A DNA stretch of 64,000 bases, from positions 37,423 through 101,422 of the forward strand of contig NZ_NRRD01000011.1 of the NCBI RefSeq assembly GCF_020023995.1. The letters run 5' to 3'. Position 1 is the first letter of the stretch; every line of letters starts with the position of its first letter. The position numbers and the translations under genes are program-made. The stretch comes from Rhodobacter sp. TJ_12. Lineage in GTDB: Bacteria > Pseudomonadota > Alphaproteobacteria > Rhodobacterales > Rhodobacteraceae. The notes under the pieces were generated by a model. The model was given only the letters and a program-made list of their open reading frames with translations. It was not told the DNA's origin and made no database searches. This document shows positions 43,887 to 52,934 of the stretch, in pieces.

Positions 43887-44480
43887 ATGACATATGTGAA
43901 ATGGACTTTCTGGCTGCTGGTGACGGCGTTCGTCGGCGCCTTCCTGCACTACACGCTGCCGCAGCACGATGTGGTGCGGGTGGTGAACACCTACCAAGAA
44001 CGGCAGGATCTGGGCGACTGGACTCGGATCTTCTGGTCCAGCCCCGAAGACCAATCCGATGGGTTGGCCAACCGGGATGTGCAATTCATCTCGACGGTGA
44101 CGGTCGAGGGCAAGCCGGTGGTGTTTCGCAACGAAGACACCGGCTGGGGCTGGCCGCCCTATTTCAAATTCGACACCGCCAACCTGCAAACCGAGGCGGA
44201 TGACCTGAAATCGAGCCCAGAAAACCCGAAATGGGCGGTCGTGACCCATTACGGTTGGCGTAGTGAGATCCTGTCGATCTTCCCCAATGCCGTGGCGATC
44301 AAAGCCGTGGACAGCAAGGAAACGACGGTGATCCCGTGGTTCAATATCATCTTCCTGACGCTGTTCATCATGCTGGTGCTGACGATCCGGGCGCTTTGGA
44401 TTCAATTCCGCCGCCGCTCGATCGATCCGGTGCTGGAAGATATGGCCGATACGATCGAAGATGTGACCGACCGGTTCTAA
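43887..44480 (+). CDS. DUF1523 family membrane protein, last gene of the AAA+ operon
   Basis: This 197-residue protein has an N-terminal helix (~4-24, ending AFLHYTLPQHDVVRVV), a ~115-residue domain that should lie in the periplasm, and a second helix at ~147-170 followed by a short charged tail. The start MTYVKWTFWLL and the TLPQHDVVRVVNTY motif are those of DUF1523, a family I associate with Rhodobacteraceae. The function is unknown. With the two small membrane proteins it gives the operon an inner-membrane face. A strong terminator follows at 44505. Confidence 0.82.
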   Translation: MTYVKWTFWLLVTAFVGAFLHYTLPQHDVVRVVNTYQERQDLGDWTRIFWSSPEDQSDGLANRDVQFISTVTVEGKPVVFRNEDTGWGWPPYFKFDTANLQTEADDLKSSPENPKWAVVTHYGWRSEILSIFPNAVAIKAVDSKETTVIPWFNIIFLTLFIMLVLTIRALWIQFRRRSIDPVLEDMADTIEDVTDRF

Positions 44481-44504
44481 GACCACCTGTCCAAGTGACT
44501 GACG

Positions 44505-44531
44505 CCGCGCCCCCCTTGGGGCGCGGTTTTT
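44505..44531 (+). terminator. Rho-independent terminator ending the AAA+ operon
   Basis: A perfect 8-bp CCGCGCCC / GGGCGCGG stem with a 6-base loop is followed by TTTTT. It lies 24 bp after the DUF1523 stop and touches the end of the convergent aldehyde dehydrogenase-like gene. Confidence 0.8.
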
Positions 44532-46705
44532 CATGCGCCGTAGGGCAACCAGATGGTTTTGCTTTGGCTGGCGCGGGCCAGTGTCTCGGCCAAGGGCTGG
44601 GCGGACCAATCGCGTTCTGTCGGGCACCATGTGGCTTTCAGATTGCCCGCGCTTTGGCGTTCCACCACCGCCGCGCCCTCTGCACTGCCCGCGTACCAAA
44701 GCGCGGCCACCCCGTCATGGCGGGCAAGCGTTTGAACCCAAGTGTCGCGCGGACCGTTGACGAGGGTAAGCACGCCGTGTGGTAGCCCCGCTTTGGTGAG
44801 CATCTGCGCCAGATCCGGCAGGATCTGTGCCAACGAAGGGGCCGGGATCGCCACCACCCGATTGCCCGTCGCCAGCGCAGGCAGCACCAGCGCGACAAAA
44901 CCCAAAAGCGGCTGCGTCACCGGGCAGGCGACGCCCAACACCCCCCACGGTACGCTTTGGGCAAGGGCCAAGGTTTTGGGGGCGGCGCGAAGCACCCGAT
45001 CTGCCCCCGTTCCCGCATGGGCAGCGCAGCGATAGGCCAAGCGGATCGCCTCTGCCGCCTCTTGCGGGTCATGGCCAAGGCTTCGCAAGCGCTCAGCGAT
45101 CTGCGCTTTCTGCAGTGAAATCTCTGCGCCAAAGGCGTGCAAGACCTGCGCCCGGTCAGCGCCGGTCTTCTGGCCCCAGCCGGCTGCTTTTTCCGCCTGT
45201 GCCACCGCCTTGGCGACATCCCCTTCCCCCAGAACACTTTCTGGAATCATTGCGGCAGGGGGCTCTGGCAGGGCAGGCACAGCGCTTGGGGCGAGATAGG
45301 CCGCAAGCCCCGACTGAGCGACACCGCTTTCGCGCATGCCGCCTTGCGGTGCGCCGGGGGCGCTCAATTCGCTACTGTTGATCCAAACCGTGCCGGTTTC
45401 GATCTGCGCCGCAATATCGGTTGCAAGCGTGATATTTTCGGACCAGACCGCCGCAGCGCGCCCGAAACGGCTGTTATTGGCAAGCTCCACCGCCTCGGCT
45501 GGGGTGCGGAAGCTGGTGAGCGTCGCAGTCGGCCCCAAGGTTTCTGCATCAAAACACGGGTTGGCGGGGAAGACCTGAAGGAGCAAGCTGGGGAGACAAA
45601 AATGCCCGTTTGCCGGCAGGTGGACGCTCAAGCTTGGCTGTACCAACTGCGCCCCGGCTTCGACGCCTTGCGCGATACGGGCGCGGATTTCCGCCAAGTG
45701 CGAGGGCGGCACGGTGATCCCAAGATCGGTGCCCTTGTCGAGCGGGTCGCCCATACGCAGCGTTTCGAACCGCCGGGTGAGTTTTTGTGTAAACCGCTCA
45801 AGTACCGCCTCGGCGACCAAAACCCGGGGGCTGCTTTCCAGCGCGCTCACCACGCCTTCGACCGCAGCATCCAGGTCTGCATCGGCAAAAACCAGATGGG
45901 GCGGCCTGCCACCGAGTTCCAAAGCCAAGGCTTTGCCGGACCCCGCCGTAGCAATGCGCAAGGCGCGGCCCGTCTCGGTTGGGCCGGTGAAGGACAGCAG
46001 ATCGATCTCGGCCCCGGCAAGGACCTGATCCAGTTCTGCCCCGCCGGTGATCACATTGATCACCCCGGCAGGCAGACCCGCCTCGGCGCAAATCGCTGCA
46101 AAGGCCAGCACGGTCAGTGGGGCTTCTGCGGAGGGTTTCAAAACGACCGTGTTGCCTGCGGCAAGCGCTGGGGCCACTTTGGCGGCCAAGGTCACAAAGG
46201 CGCGCGGCGCGGGCAAGATGATCCCCACAACGCCATGCGGGGCGCGTCCGGGGAAGGTCTCGTCCAGAAGGTCGGCGCGATGGGCAAAATAGGGGAATTG
46301 CGCAATCGCCTCCGGCATGTCGGTCGCGGTTGTGGTGTGGATCGCGCGCCCGCTCTCCAGCGTCGCAAGTTGGGCAAGCAGCTCTTGCCGTTTGCGCAAA
46401 AGGGCGGCGAGCTTGGTAAGATGCTCGGCGCGCTCATGCGGAGGGAGGGCGGCCCAACCGGGGGCTGCCGCACGGGCGGCGGCGACCGCGCGCGTTACGT
46501 CATCGGCGCTGCCTTGGGCCACCTGTGCAAGCTCTTTCCCGGTTGCGGGATTTAACAGAGGTTCGACATTCGTCGCTTTGCTGAAAGCACCCCCCATAAA
46601 ATGGCCCAAGGGGCTATGCGCCTGAAGCCAGTCTTGGGCGGGCCGATTACTTACGGGGGCGGCGCCATAGTCCATCATCTCAAGGATCTCGGTCACGGAA
46701 GGCAT
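44531..46705 (-). CDS. Aldehyde dehydrogenase-like fusion protein lacking the catalytic cysteine
   Basis: This 724-residue protein has one full aldehyde dehydrogenase domain (~40-480) and a second, partial one after it. The cofactor-binding features are present (NTVVLKPSAEAPLTVL, LLSFTGPTETGR), as is the catalytic-side Glu263 in ALELGGRPP. Where active enzymes have NQGQVCC, this protein reads ALESSPRVLV: Ser291-Ser292, with about six residues missing and no cysteine. The frame is intact, so it is not a simple frameshift. The ATG at 46705 has a GAGGGAAAG site and is 7 bp downstream of deoC. A related family of long ALDH proteins sits beside deoC in other bacteria. Activity is doubtful. Confidence 0.83.
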   Translation of the reverse strand: MPSVTEILEMMDYGAAPVSNRPAQDWLQAHSPLGHFMGGAFSKATNVEPLLNPATGKELAQVAQGSADDVTRAVAAARAAAPGWAALPPHERAEHLTKLAALLRKRQELLAQLATLESGRAIHTTTATDMPEAIAQFPYFAHRADLLDETFPGRAPHGVVGIILPAPRAFVTLAAKVAPALAAGNTVVLKPSAEAPLTVLAFAAICAEAGLPAGVINVITGGAELDQVLAGAEIDLLSFTGPTETGRALRIATAGSGKALALELGGRPPHLVFADADLDAAVEGVVSALESSPRVLVAEAVLERFTQKLTRRFETLRMGDPLDKGTDLGITVPPSHLAEIRARIAQGVEAGAQLVQPSLSVHLPANGHFCLPSLLLQVFPANPCFDAETLGPTATLTSFRTPAEAVELANNSRFGRAAAVWSENITLATDIAAQIETGTVWINSSELSAPGAPQGGMRESGVAQSGLAAYLAPSAVPALPEPPAAMIPESVLGEGDVAKAVAQAEKAAGWGQKTGADRAQVLHAFGAEISLQKAQIAERLRSLGHDPQEAAEAIRLAYRCAAHAGTGADRVLRAAPKTLALAQSVPWGVLGVACPVTQPLLGFVALVLPALATGNRVVAIPAPSLAQILPDLAQMLTKAGLPHGVLTLVNGPRDTWVQTLARHDGVAALWYAGSAEGAAVVERQSAGNLKATWCPTERDWSAQPLAETLARASQSKTIWLPYGA

Positions 46706-46712
46706 CTTTCCC

Positions 46713-47666
46713 TCAGGCAATGGCGTGGCGGTGGCTGGCGGCAAGGCGCCCGGTGACATGCTGGCTTAGCGCCAATTCGATATTGCCCAGCATCGACGAG
46801 GCCCCAAGCCGGAACAAGTCCGGCTGAAGCCAATCATTGCCGAGCTCTTCCTTCATCAAGATCTGCCAATCCAGCGCATCTTGCGCGGTTTTCATGCCGC
46901 CTGCGGGTTTGAAGCCCACGCGCGCCCCCGTGCGGTCGCCATAGTCGCGCAGCGCCCGCACCATGGTGAGCGAAACGGGCAGGGTGGCATTTACCCCCTC
47001 TTTCCCGGTTGAGGTCTTGATGAAATCAGCCCCCGCCTGCATCGCCACCATCGCGGCTTTATAGACATTCGTCAGCGTCTGCAGATCGCCCGTCGCCAAG
47101 ATCGCTTTCATATGCGCGTCGCCGCAAGCTTCGCGCATCGCGGCGATTTCATCGTAAAGCGCCGCCCAGTCACCGCGCAAAACATGGGCACGGGTGATCA
47201 CAATGTCGATCTCGGCAGCACCTTCCGCAACTGCGTAGTGAATTTCCTGTAGCCTTAAGGCTAGGGGTGTTAGCCCTGTGGGGAAGCTGGTTGCCACCGA
47301 AGCGACAGGAATGCCTGACCCATCGAGCGCGCGCACAGCCGAACGAACCATGTTAGGGTAAACACAGACGGCGCCGGTCGTCAGATGGTCGAGCCCCAGC
47401 GCGGAAAGGATAGGCTCTGCGATCGGACGGCGGGCCTTGGCGCAAAGCCGCGCAACCCGTGCCTCGGTGTCGTCGCCTGCAAGGGTGGTCAGGTCCATGC
47501 ACCGGATCGCATTGACGAGCCAAGCGGCCTGCCATGTCCCTTTAAGGGGCCGGTTGGCGGTTAGCTTTGTGGCACGTGCTTCGGCTGCAGGCGTGTTCAC
47601 GGCCACGTCCTCGAACCACGAGGGGGTAAGGGCGGTGCCGGGGTTACGAGTTTGGGGGTGCGTCAT
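46713..47666 (-). CDS. deoC: Deoxyribose-phosphate aldolase
   Basis: This 317-residue class I aldolase cleaves 2-deoxyribose-5-phosphate to glyceraldehyde-3-phosphate and acetaldehyde. The Schiff-base lysine is in DFIKTSTGKEGV and the second catalytic lysine is in GFKPAGGMKTAQDA. It is longer than E. coli DeoC by an N-terminal extension of ~60 residues, as in the larger DeoC branch. The ATG at 47666 gives a sensible start; the frame runs on to 47738. It is the first gene of a two-gene unit with the ALDH-like gene, which would be expected to oxidise the acetaldehyde if active. Confidence 0.93.
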   Translation of the reverse strand: MTHPQTRNPGTALTPSWFEDVAVNTPAAEARATKLTANRPLKGTWQAAWLVNAIRCMDLTTLAGDDTEARVARLCAKARRPIAEPILSALGLDHLTTGAVCVYPNMVRSAVRALDGSGIPVASVATSFPTGLTPLALRLQEIHYAVAEGAAEIDIVITRAHVLRGDWAALYDEIAAMREACGDAHMKAILATGDLQTLTNVYKAAMVAMQAGADFIKTSTGKEGVNATLPVSLTMVRALRDYGDRTGARVGFKPAGGMKTAQDALDWQILMKEELGNDWLQPDLFRLGASSMLGNIELALSQHVTGRLAASHRHAIA

Positions 47667-47843
47667 GGCCAGCCTGTGCTTGTGTGCGGGCAGGCTAGCC
47701 GTTGCGGCAGGGGGCTTCAACGGGTTCACGCTCGGCAAAGGCTTGCCGAGCCCCCGATCGCGGTTTCGAAAGTTGGGGAAAACTGCGCCAAAGGCATTGC
47801 GGCGAGGCCGAAAGTGCGCTTGGTGGGATCGTTCGAGGTGACG

Positions 47844-48185
47844 ATGACCGTAATGTCTTTGCGAATCGAGGAAAGGGTGGCCTTTGCCATCGAGCGCTTG
47901 ATGCGCAGCGATGACGCGTGGCGTGGTCTCGTGCGGGAAATGGTTGACCGCTGGCCTGATGAGGCGCCGCTTGAACTAGGGTTCGCGCTGGTTTCGGCCG
48001 CCTCTGCGATTGAAAGCTCTTTCACCAAATCCAGCCCGGTGCGTGATGCGGCGATGCAGGGCTATCGGCTTGCGGCGCTTATCTCGATGGATGTCTATGC
48101 GATGCAATTGCTCGACATGAAATGCGACAAGGCCCAAGACCTGATCGCCTATTGGGACATTGATCCCTTCTTTGCCCGCCTTTAA
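47844..48185 (+). CDS. Hypothetical helical protein (113 aa)
   Basis: This short protein is mostly helical and acidic (SLRIEERVAFAIERLMRSDD at the start, DMKCDKAQDLIAYWDIDPFF at the end). It has no signal peptide or membrane segment. The ATG at 47844 follows GAGGTGAC; an ATG at 47853 is an alternative. It is divergent from deoC and convergent with grxD, with a bidirectional hairpin after it. I do not recognise the family. Confidence 0.65.
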   Translation: MTVMSLRIEERVAFAIERLMRSDDAWRGLVREMVDRWPDEAPLELGFALVSAASAIESSFTKSSPVRDAAMQGYRLAALISMDVYAMQLLDMKCDKAQDLIAYWDIDPFFARL

Positions 48186-48280
48186 GGGCCAATCGATCTG
48201 ATTAAAACGGCAAGCACACTTTGGCTTTGCGCAATCGACTGGCGGGAGTGGCGTTCGCGGCCATGCGGGGGTGTGCCATG

Positions 48281-48306
48281 AAAAAGGCCCCGCTTGCGGG
48301 GCCTTT
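48281..48306 (-). terminator. Terminator for grxD (bidirectional)
   Basis: On the minus strand an 11-bp AAAGGCCCCGC / GCGGGGCCTTT inverted repeat is followed by TTTTT. It lies between grxD and the convergent hypothetical gene and can serve both. Confidence 0.75.
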
Positions 48307-48329
48307 GAGCGCAAACCTTCGGCAGGCGT

Positions 48330-48689
48330 TTAGGCGTTGGCTGCGCGGATCTGATCCGCACGGCTTTTGTCATATTCGATGCCCTTATCCTCGAACAGCT
48401 TGTCCAGTTCGCCCGACAGGGTCATTTCCGTGACAATATCGCAGCCGCCGACGAATTCGCCCTTCACGTAAAGCTGCGGGATTGTCGGCCAGTCAGAGAA
48501 ATCTTTGATTCCTTGGCGCACATCGGCATCGGCCAGAACGTTCACGTCCTTATAGGCCACACCAAGATAGTTCAGCACCCCGGCCACGCGGCTCGAAAAC
48601 CCGCATTGCGGCATCTCGCGGGTGCCTTTCATGTAAAGCACGACATCATTGCTTTCGATGTCGGCTTTGATCTGGTCGATTGCGGTCAT
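48330..48689 (-). CDS. grxD: Monothiol glutaredoxin Grx4 type
   Basis: This 119-residue protein has the CGFS active site (Cys29 in [12 protein letters not shown]) and the [19 protein letters not shown] glutathione-binding region of class II glutaredoxins. These bind a [2Fe-2S] cluster with glutathione and take part in iron-sulfur assembly and iron regulation, often with BolA. The ATG at 48689 follows AAGGAACG; the frame to 48725 adds nothing recognisable. A bolA gene lies 121 bp upstream on the same strand, supporting a functional pair. Confidence 0.95.
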   Translation of the reverse strand: MTAIDQIKADIESNDVVLYMKGTREMPQCGFSSRVAGVLNYLGVAYKDVNVLADADVRQGIKDFSDWPTIPQLYVKGEFVGGCDIVTEMTLSGELDKLFEDKGIEYDKSRADQIRAANA

Positions 48690-48810
48690 GGGATCGTTCC
48701 TTTTATCGAAGGCCGCAAAGGCCAAAGAGGCCGAAGCGGAAAGCGTGGGCGTGATGCCTAACGCGGTTCTGGCCCGGTTCGGACGCCGCGCAACACCACG
48801 CCAAGGGCGG

Positions 48811-49053
48811 TCAGTCGGGCGCCTTGGTGGTCAAGGCCAGCGCGTGCAACGGCGCATCGGGGCCATCCATCGCGCCTTTGAGCGCGGCGAAGACGGCACG
48901 TTGTTGCTGCACCCGGTTCATCCCCTTGAAAGAGGCATCGATCACCTCGGCCCCCCAGTGATTTCCATCGCCAGCAAGGTCGGTGATGGTGATCTTGGCA
49001 TCGGGGAACCCGGCGCGGATCAGGGCTTCGATGTCGGTCGCTTCCATCGGCAT
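48811..49053 (-). CDS. bolA: BolA family protein
   Basis: This 80-residue protein has the BolA fold with [20 protein letters not shown], the loop [11 protein letters not shown] with the conserved histidine, and the [17 protein letters not shown] helix-turn-helix-like signature. BolA proteins bind Grx4-type glutaredoxins through a shared [2Fe-2S] cluster. The ATG at 49053 has an AAGGAG site. It lies directly upstream of grxD. Its length fits the small BolA2/IbaG-like group. Confidence 0.93.
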   Translation of the reverse strand: MPMEATDIEALIRAGFPDAKITITDLAGDGNHWGAEVIDASFKGMNRVQQQRAVFAALKGAMDGPDAPLHALALTTKAPD

Positions 49054-49178
49054 GAGGCACTCCTTGTTATGGGGTCAATCTAGGCGGCAGCGGGGTCTGC
49101 GGCAAGGGGTCACGGGACCACGATCCTGTGCGGTTTGGGCCAAGGCGCAAGCTCCGTGCCGTGCGGTGTGGCCAAGGG

Positions 49179-50087
49179 TCAGGCCAGCGCGGGGGTCAAC
49201 CAGTTGATCCGCTCGGCGGTGGCCAGATCCAGCAGGTCATCGGCATAGATATCATCGAAACGGGCCTGTTCTTCGGCGCTCCAAGGCTGGAATTTGGGAT
49301 AGCCGCCCTCGACCGGCGCGGCCTTGCGCGCGCGACGCAGCACCAGTTTGTGATCGCGGTTTGGATCGGCCAGCATCTTGGCATGCAGAAAATCGGCGGC
49401 GCGTTGGCTTAGCCCCGGACGCAGTTGCATTTCATAGGGGGTGACAGTGGCGCCAAAGCCGCGCAGCCCGGTCGCCCAATCGATGATCTGGGGCAGCACG
49501 GCGGGATAGTCTTCATAGGTCCAGATCGTTACCGTATCGGTGGCTTTTTGCATCCGATTGGCGAGCCACCGCCAGCGCGGCATATCGGGCGGCGTGCCTG
49601 CGACAAAGCTGCGAAACGGCTGCCATGGTCCAAAAGCCAGTTGTTCGCTCCAGCAAGACACCAAAAACCGTGCCGGATTGCGGATCGCCATGCCGACCCG
49701 GACCTCGGCCCCGGCAAAGGCCGCCAGCGCATCGCGGAGCCGCCGCGTGGCAAAGGGGTAGATCAGGCCCCCCTTGCCCAAAAGCATATTGCGCCCGGTG
49801 TTGCCAAGGATGTTTTCTTCCATGATCACCACATGGCGCGCGCCGGGGCAGAGGTGATCAAGCGTCGCGCGCGCCAAGGCCATCACCTCGGCGGGGCTGC
49901 GATTGTCCGGCAGGATCGCGGGGCGCAAATGGGCGCGTACTTCTTGCGGGCCGATCACGCCCACGCCTTCGGCGGCCAGACGTTCGCGCGCCGCAAGGAT
50001 CGTGGCTTGCAGATGTGTCGAGGCTGTCTTGTGGGCGCCGGCTAGCAGCGCGATTGAAGGCAGCCGCGCCACGCCCGCCCCCGTCAA
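49179..50087 (-). CDS. Sulfotransferase-like P-loop protein
   Basis: This protein of up to 302 residues begins with a hydrophobic strand and the loop [13 protein letters not shown], which resembles the 5'-phosphosulfate-binding loop of PAPS-dependent sulfotransferases. [19 protein letters not shown] is like the 3'-phosphate-binding RxP-S segment. A specific sulfotransferase family is not clear. The frame starts at a TTG (50087) that overlaps the purL stop by 4 bp; a GTG at 50072 is an alternative. It probably follows purL in one transcript. The acceptor is unknown. Confidence 0.75.
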   Translation of the reverse strand: MTGAGVARLPSIALLAGAHKTASTHLQATILAARERLAAEGVGVIGPQEVRAHLRPAILPDNRSPAEVMALARATLDHLCPGARHVVIMEENILGNTGRNMLLGKGGLIYPFATRRLRDALAAFAGAEVRVGMAIRNPARFLVSCWSEQLAFGPWQPFRSFVAGTPPDMPRWRWLANRMQKATDTVTIWTYEDYPAVLPQIIDWATGLRGFGATVTPYEMQLRPGLSQRAADFLHAKMLADPNRDHKLVLRRARKAAPVEGGYPKFQPWSAEEQARFDDIYADDLLDLATAERINWLTPALA

Positions 50088-52246
50088 CCTTCGACGGCCG
50101 CCGCAAAGGCGGTGCGATAGAGATGCGACAGATCGGCCATCGGGGCACGGTCGGTGCCAAAGATCACCTCGGCCCCGCCAAAGACGCCGACGCGTTCCAG
50201 CGCCACCCCCGCCGCTTCGGCGGCGGCTTCCAACGCCTCGGCCCCGGCTTCGTCACAGGCCACAAGGTAACGCCCTTGATCTTCGCCATAAAGCCGGGGG
50301 ATCGCAGCTTCATCAAGCTGCACGCCAATGCCTGCGCCCTCGGCCATTTCAAAGGCGGCCAGCGCCAGCCCGCCATCGGCCAGATCGCTGGCTGCTTTCA
50401 GCAGTTTGCCATTGGCACGGATGAATTCGCCATGTTTGCGTTCTGCTGCCAGATCGACCGGCGGGGCATCGCCCTCTTCGATCCCAAAGGCTTCGGCGGC
50501 CAGCGCCGATTGACCCAGATGGCCCTGCGTGGTGCCGATCAACAGCGCGATATCGCCGTCTTCGGGCAGCCCGCCGATCAGATCATCAAGCGATTTCAAA
50601 AGCCCCACCGCGCCAATCGTCGGGGTGGGCAGAATGCCCGAGCCATCGGTTTCATTATAAAGCGAGACGTTGCCCGAGACGATCGGGAAATCGAGCACTT
50701 TGCAAGCTTCGCTGATGCCTTTGATCGCGCCCACGAATTGGCCCATGATTTCGGGCTTTTCCGGGTTGCCGAAGTTCATGTTGTCGGTGGTCGCCAGCGG
50801 CAGCGCGCCCACGGCGCACAGGTTGCGATAAGCTTCGGCCACCGCCTGCTTACCGCCTTCAACCGGGTTGGCCTTCACATAGCGCGGCGTCACATCCGAG
50901 GTGAACGCCACCGCCTTGTTGGTGCCATGCACCCGCACGACCCCAGCGCCCAGACCGGGGCGGCGCACGGTATCGGCCATCACTTGGGTGTCATATTGTT
51001 CGAACACCCAGTTCTTCGCCGCATAGTTGGGCGAGCCGATCAGCGCCTTGAGTGCCGCAAGCGGAGTGATTTCGGGCAGGCTTTCAAGCGGCTGCGCCGC
51101 CGGGGTCGGCACCCAGGGGCGGTCATATTCGGGCGCGGCAGAGGACAGTTTCGACAGCGGGATATCCGCCTTCACCTCGTTGCCATGCAGGATGATAAAG
51201 CGGTCCTCGGCGATGGTTTCGCCGACGATCGCAAAATCAAGATCCCATTTTTCAAAGATCGCGCGGGCTTCGGCCTCTTTTTCGGGCTTCAGCACCATGA
51301 GCATCCGCTCTTGGCTTTCCGACAGCATCATCTCGTAAGCGGTCATCCGCTCTTCGCGCTGCGGAACCGCATCGAGGTTGAGTTTGATGCCAAGGCCGCC
51401 TTTGTCGCCCATTTCCACGGCGGAGCAAGTCAGACCCGCCGCACCCATATCTTGGATCGAGATGACGGAATCGGTCTGCATCAGTTCCATGCAGGCTTCC
51501 ATCAGGCATTTTTCTACGAAGGGGTCGCCGACTTGCACGGTCGGGCGTTTTTCCTCGATCGTATCGTCGAACTCGGCGCTGGCCATCGTTGCCCCGCCGA
51601 CGCCATCGCGGCCGGTCTTGGCCCCAAGGTAAACCACCGGCATGCCAATGCCCGAAGCGGCGCAGTAAAAGATGTTGTCGGTCTGCGCGAGGCCCGCCGC
51701 AAAGGCGTTCACAAGACAATTGCCGTTGTAGGACGCATGGAAGCGCACTTCGCCGCCCACATTCGGCACGCCAAAGCAATTGCCATAGCCGCCCACGCCT
51801 TCGACCACACCTTTGACCAGATGCGGGGTTTTGGGATGGCTGGGCACACCAAAGGACAAGCTGTCCATCGCCGCAATTGGGCGCGCGCCCATGGTGAAGA
51901 CATCGCGCAAAATGCCACCCACGCCGGTGGCCGCACCTTGATGCGGTTCGATGTAACTGGGGTGGTTGTGGCTTTCCATCTTGAAGACGATGGCCTGCCC
52001 GTCGCCAATATCGACGACGCCCGCGTTTTCGCCCGGCCCACAGATCACCTGTTCGCCTTCGGTGTGCAGCGTGCGCAGCCAAAGTTTCGACGACTTGTAG
52101 GAACAATGCTCGTTCCACATCGCCGAGAAGATGCCCAGCTCGGTGAATGTGGGCTCGCGGCCGATGATCTCCAAAATGCGCTGATACTCGTCGGGCTTGA
52201 GGCCGTGGGCGGCAATCAGGTCGGGGGTGATTTGCGGCTCGGTCAT
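50084..52246 (-). CDS. purL: Phosphoribosylformylglycinamidine synthase subunit PurL
   Basis: This 720-residue protein is the small-type PurL, which works with separate PurS and PurQ subunits in the fourth step of purine synthesis. It has the two AIRS-like halves: [20 protein letters not shown] with the catalytic histidine near the start, [15 protein letters not shown], and [15 protein letters not shown] in the second site. [18 protein letters not shown] is in the C-terminal half. The ATG at 52246 has a strong GGAGGAACCG site; the frame to 52267 is not needed. purS and purQ are not in the window. Confidence 0.96.
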   Translation of the reverse strand: MTEPQITPDLIAAHGLKPDEYQRILEIIGREPTFTELGIFSAMWNEHCSYKSSKLWLRTLHTEGEQVICGPGENAGVVDIGDGQAIVFKMESHNHPSYIEPHQGAATGVGGILRDVFTMGARPIAAMDSLSFGVPSHPKTPHLVKGVVEGVGGYGNCFGVPNVGGEVRFHASYNGNCLVNAFAAGLAQTDNIFYCAASGIGMPVVYLGAKTGRDGVGGATMASAEFDDTIEEKRPTVQVGDPFVEKCLMEACMELMQTDSVISIQDMGAAGLTCSAVEMGDKGGLGIKLNLDAVPQREERMTAYEMMLSESQERMLMVLKPEKEAEARAIFEKWDLDFAIVGETIAEDRFIILHGNEVKADIPLSKLSSAAPEYDRPWVPTPAAQPLESLPEITPLAALKALIGSPNYAAKNWVFEQYDTQVMADTVRRPGLGAGVVRVHGTNKAVAFTSDVTPRYVKANPVEGGKQAVAEAYRNLCAVGALPLATTDNMNFGNPEKPEIMGQFVGAIKGISEACKVLDFPIVSGNVSLYNETDGSGILPTPTIGAVGLLKSLDDLIGGLPEDGDIALLIGTTQGHLGQSALAAEAFGIEEGDAPPVDLAAERKHGEFIRANGKLLKAASDLADGGLALAAFEMAEGAGIGVQLDEAAIPRLYGEDQGRYLVACDEAGAEALEAAAEAAGVALERVGVFGGAEVIFGTDRAPMADLSHLYRTAFAAAVEG

Positions 52247-52338
52247 CGGTTCCTCCGGCATCGGCACGTTGCGTTTCCCTTAGTGCATGTGCGCCTGCGG
52301 GAAAAGGGGGCGCCATGCGAAAAGGGCACAGATGGCAA

Positions 52339-52364
52339 AAGGGGTGGCAAAAGCCACCCCTTCG
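52339..52364 (-). terminator. Terminator after the exported alpha/beta protein gene
   Basis: On the minus strand a perfect 10-bp AAGGGGTGGC / GCCACCCCTT stem with a 4-base loop is followed by TTG. It lies ~30 bp after the stop of the gene ending at 52395 and upstream of purL. Confidence 0.6.
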
Positions 52365-52394
52365 CAAAGCCGTCGGGTCATGCCCGCGCCCAGG

Positions 52395-52931
52395 TTACCC
52401 TTGGGCGTCAAGATCCTCGAGCAGTTCGGCCATGGTCATTTGCAGATGCAATTGGCCATTGTTAAGCGCGCCTTTGGGCACGTTGATCTTAAAGGTCGAA
52501 ACCGTCCGGTTTTTGACATCCTGCGAAACGCGGACATAGACGGTATCGGCGGTCTCGCCCGGCACCACGCGCTCGATCATGCCAACCGCGCCGCCATCGG
52601 CGGTCACCACGGCGCCTTTCGCTTGCGCCCGGGTTTTGTTCAGCGCGATCCCGGCTTCATCGGCCAGCAGGTTCGACACCGGACGCGAGTCATGGTTCGA
52701 CGAGGTTTCATAGGGCGGGATCGCCCCGGTCTTGGCATCCGCGATACCATATTGGTCATCGATCACCAGATCGGTCTGGCTGGCGGGCGATGTGGATTCC
52801 ATTTGCGCAATCCCCATCTTGTAGTCGATCAGACCGTGCGGATCATCACCGCTGTTGGCAAAGGCGCTCATCGGCGCGGCCACGACACCGGCAAAAACGA
52901 GGCTGGCGAGGGGGGTATGAATGCGTTTCAT
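52395..52931 (-). CDS. Exported hypothetical protein
   Basis: This 178-residue protein has a clear signal peptide (MKRIHTPLASLVFAGVVAAP, cleavage near AFA-NS). The mature part has a C-terminal domain of ~85 residues (GAVVTADGGAVGMIERVVPG through a strand-rich section) that resembles a PRC-barrel-like module, though I am not certain. It is probably periplasmic. Two adjacent ATGs (52934 and 52931) follow AAAGGAG; I take the second for spacing. The 450 bp upstream hold no other sure gene. Confidence 0.7.
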   Translation of the reverse strand: MKRIHTPLASLVFAGVVAAPMSAFANSGDDPHGLIDYKMGIAQMESTSPASQTDLVIDDQYGIADAKTGAIPPYETSSNHDSRPVSNLLADEAGIALNKTRAQAKGAVVTADGGAVGMIERVVPGETADTVYVRVSQDVKNRTVSTFKINVPKGALNNGQLHLQMTMAELLEDLDAQG

Positions 52932-52934
52932 CAT

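Noticed and set aside
50015..52465. 816-codon plus-strand open frame
   Set aside because: It is antisense to purL, with no family features.
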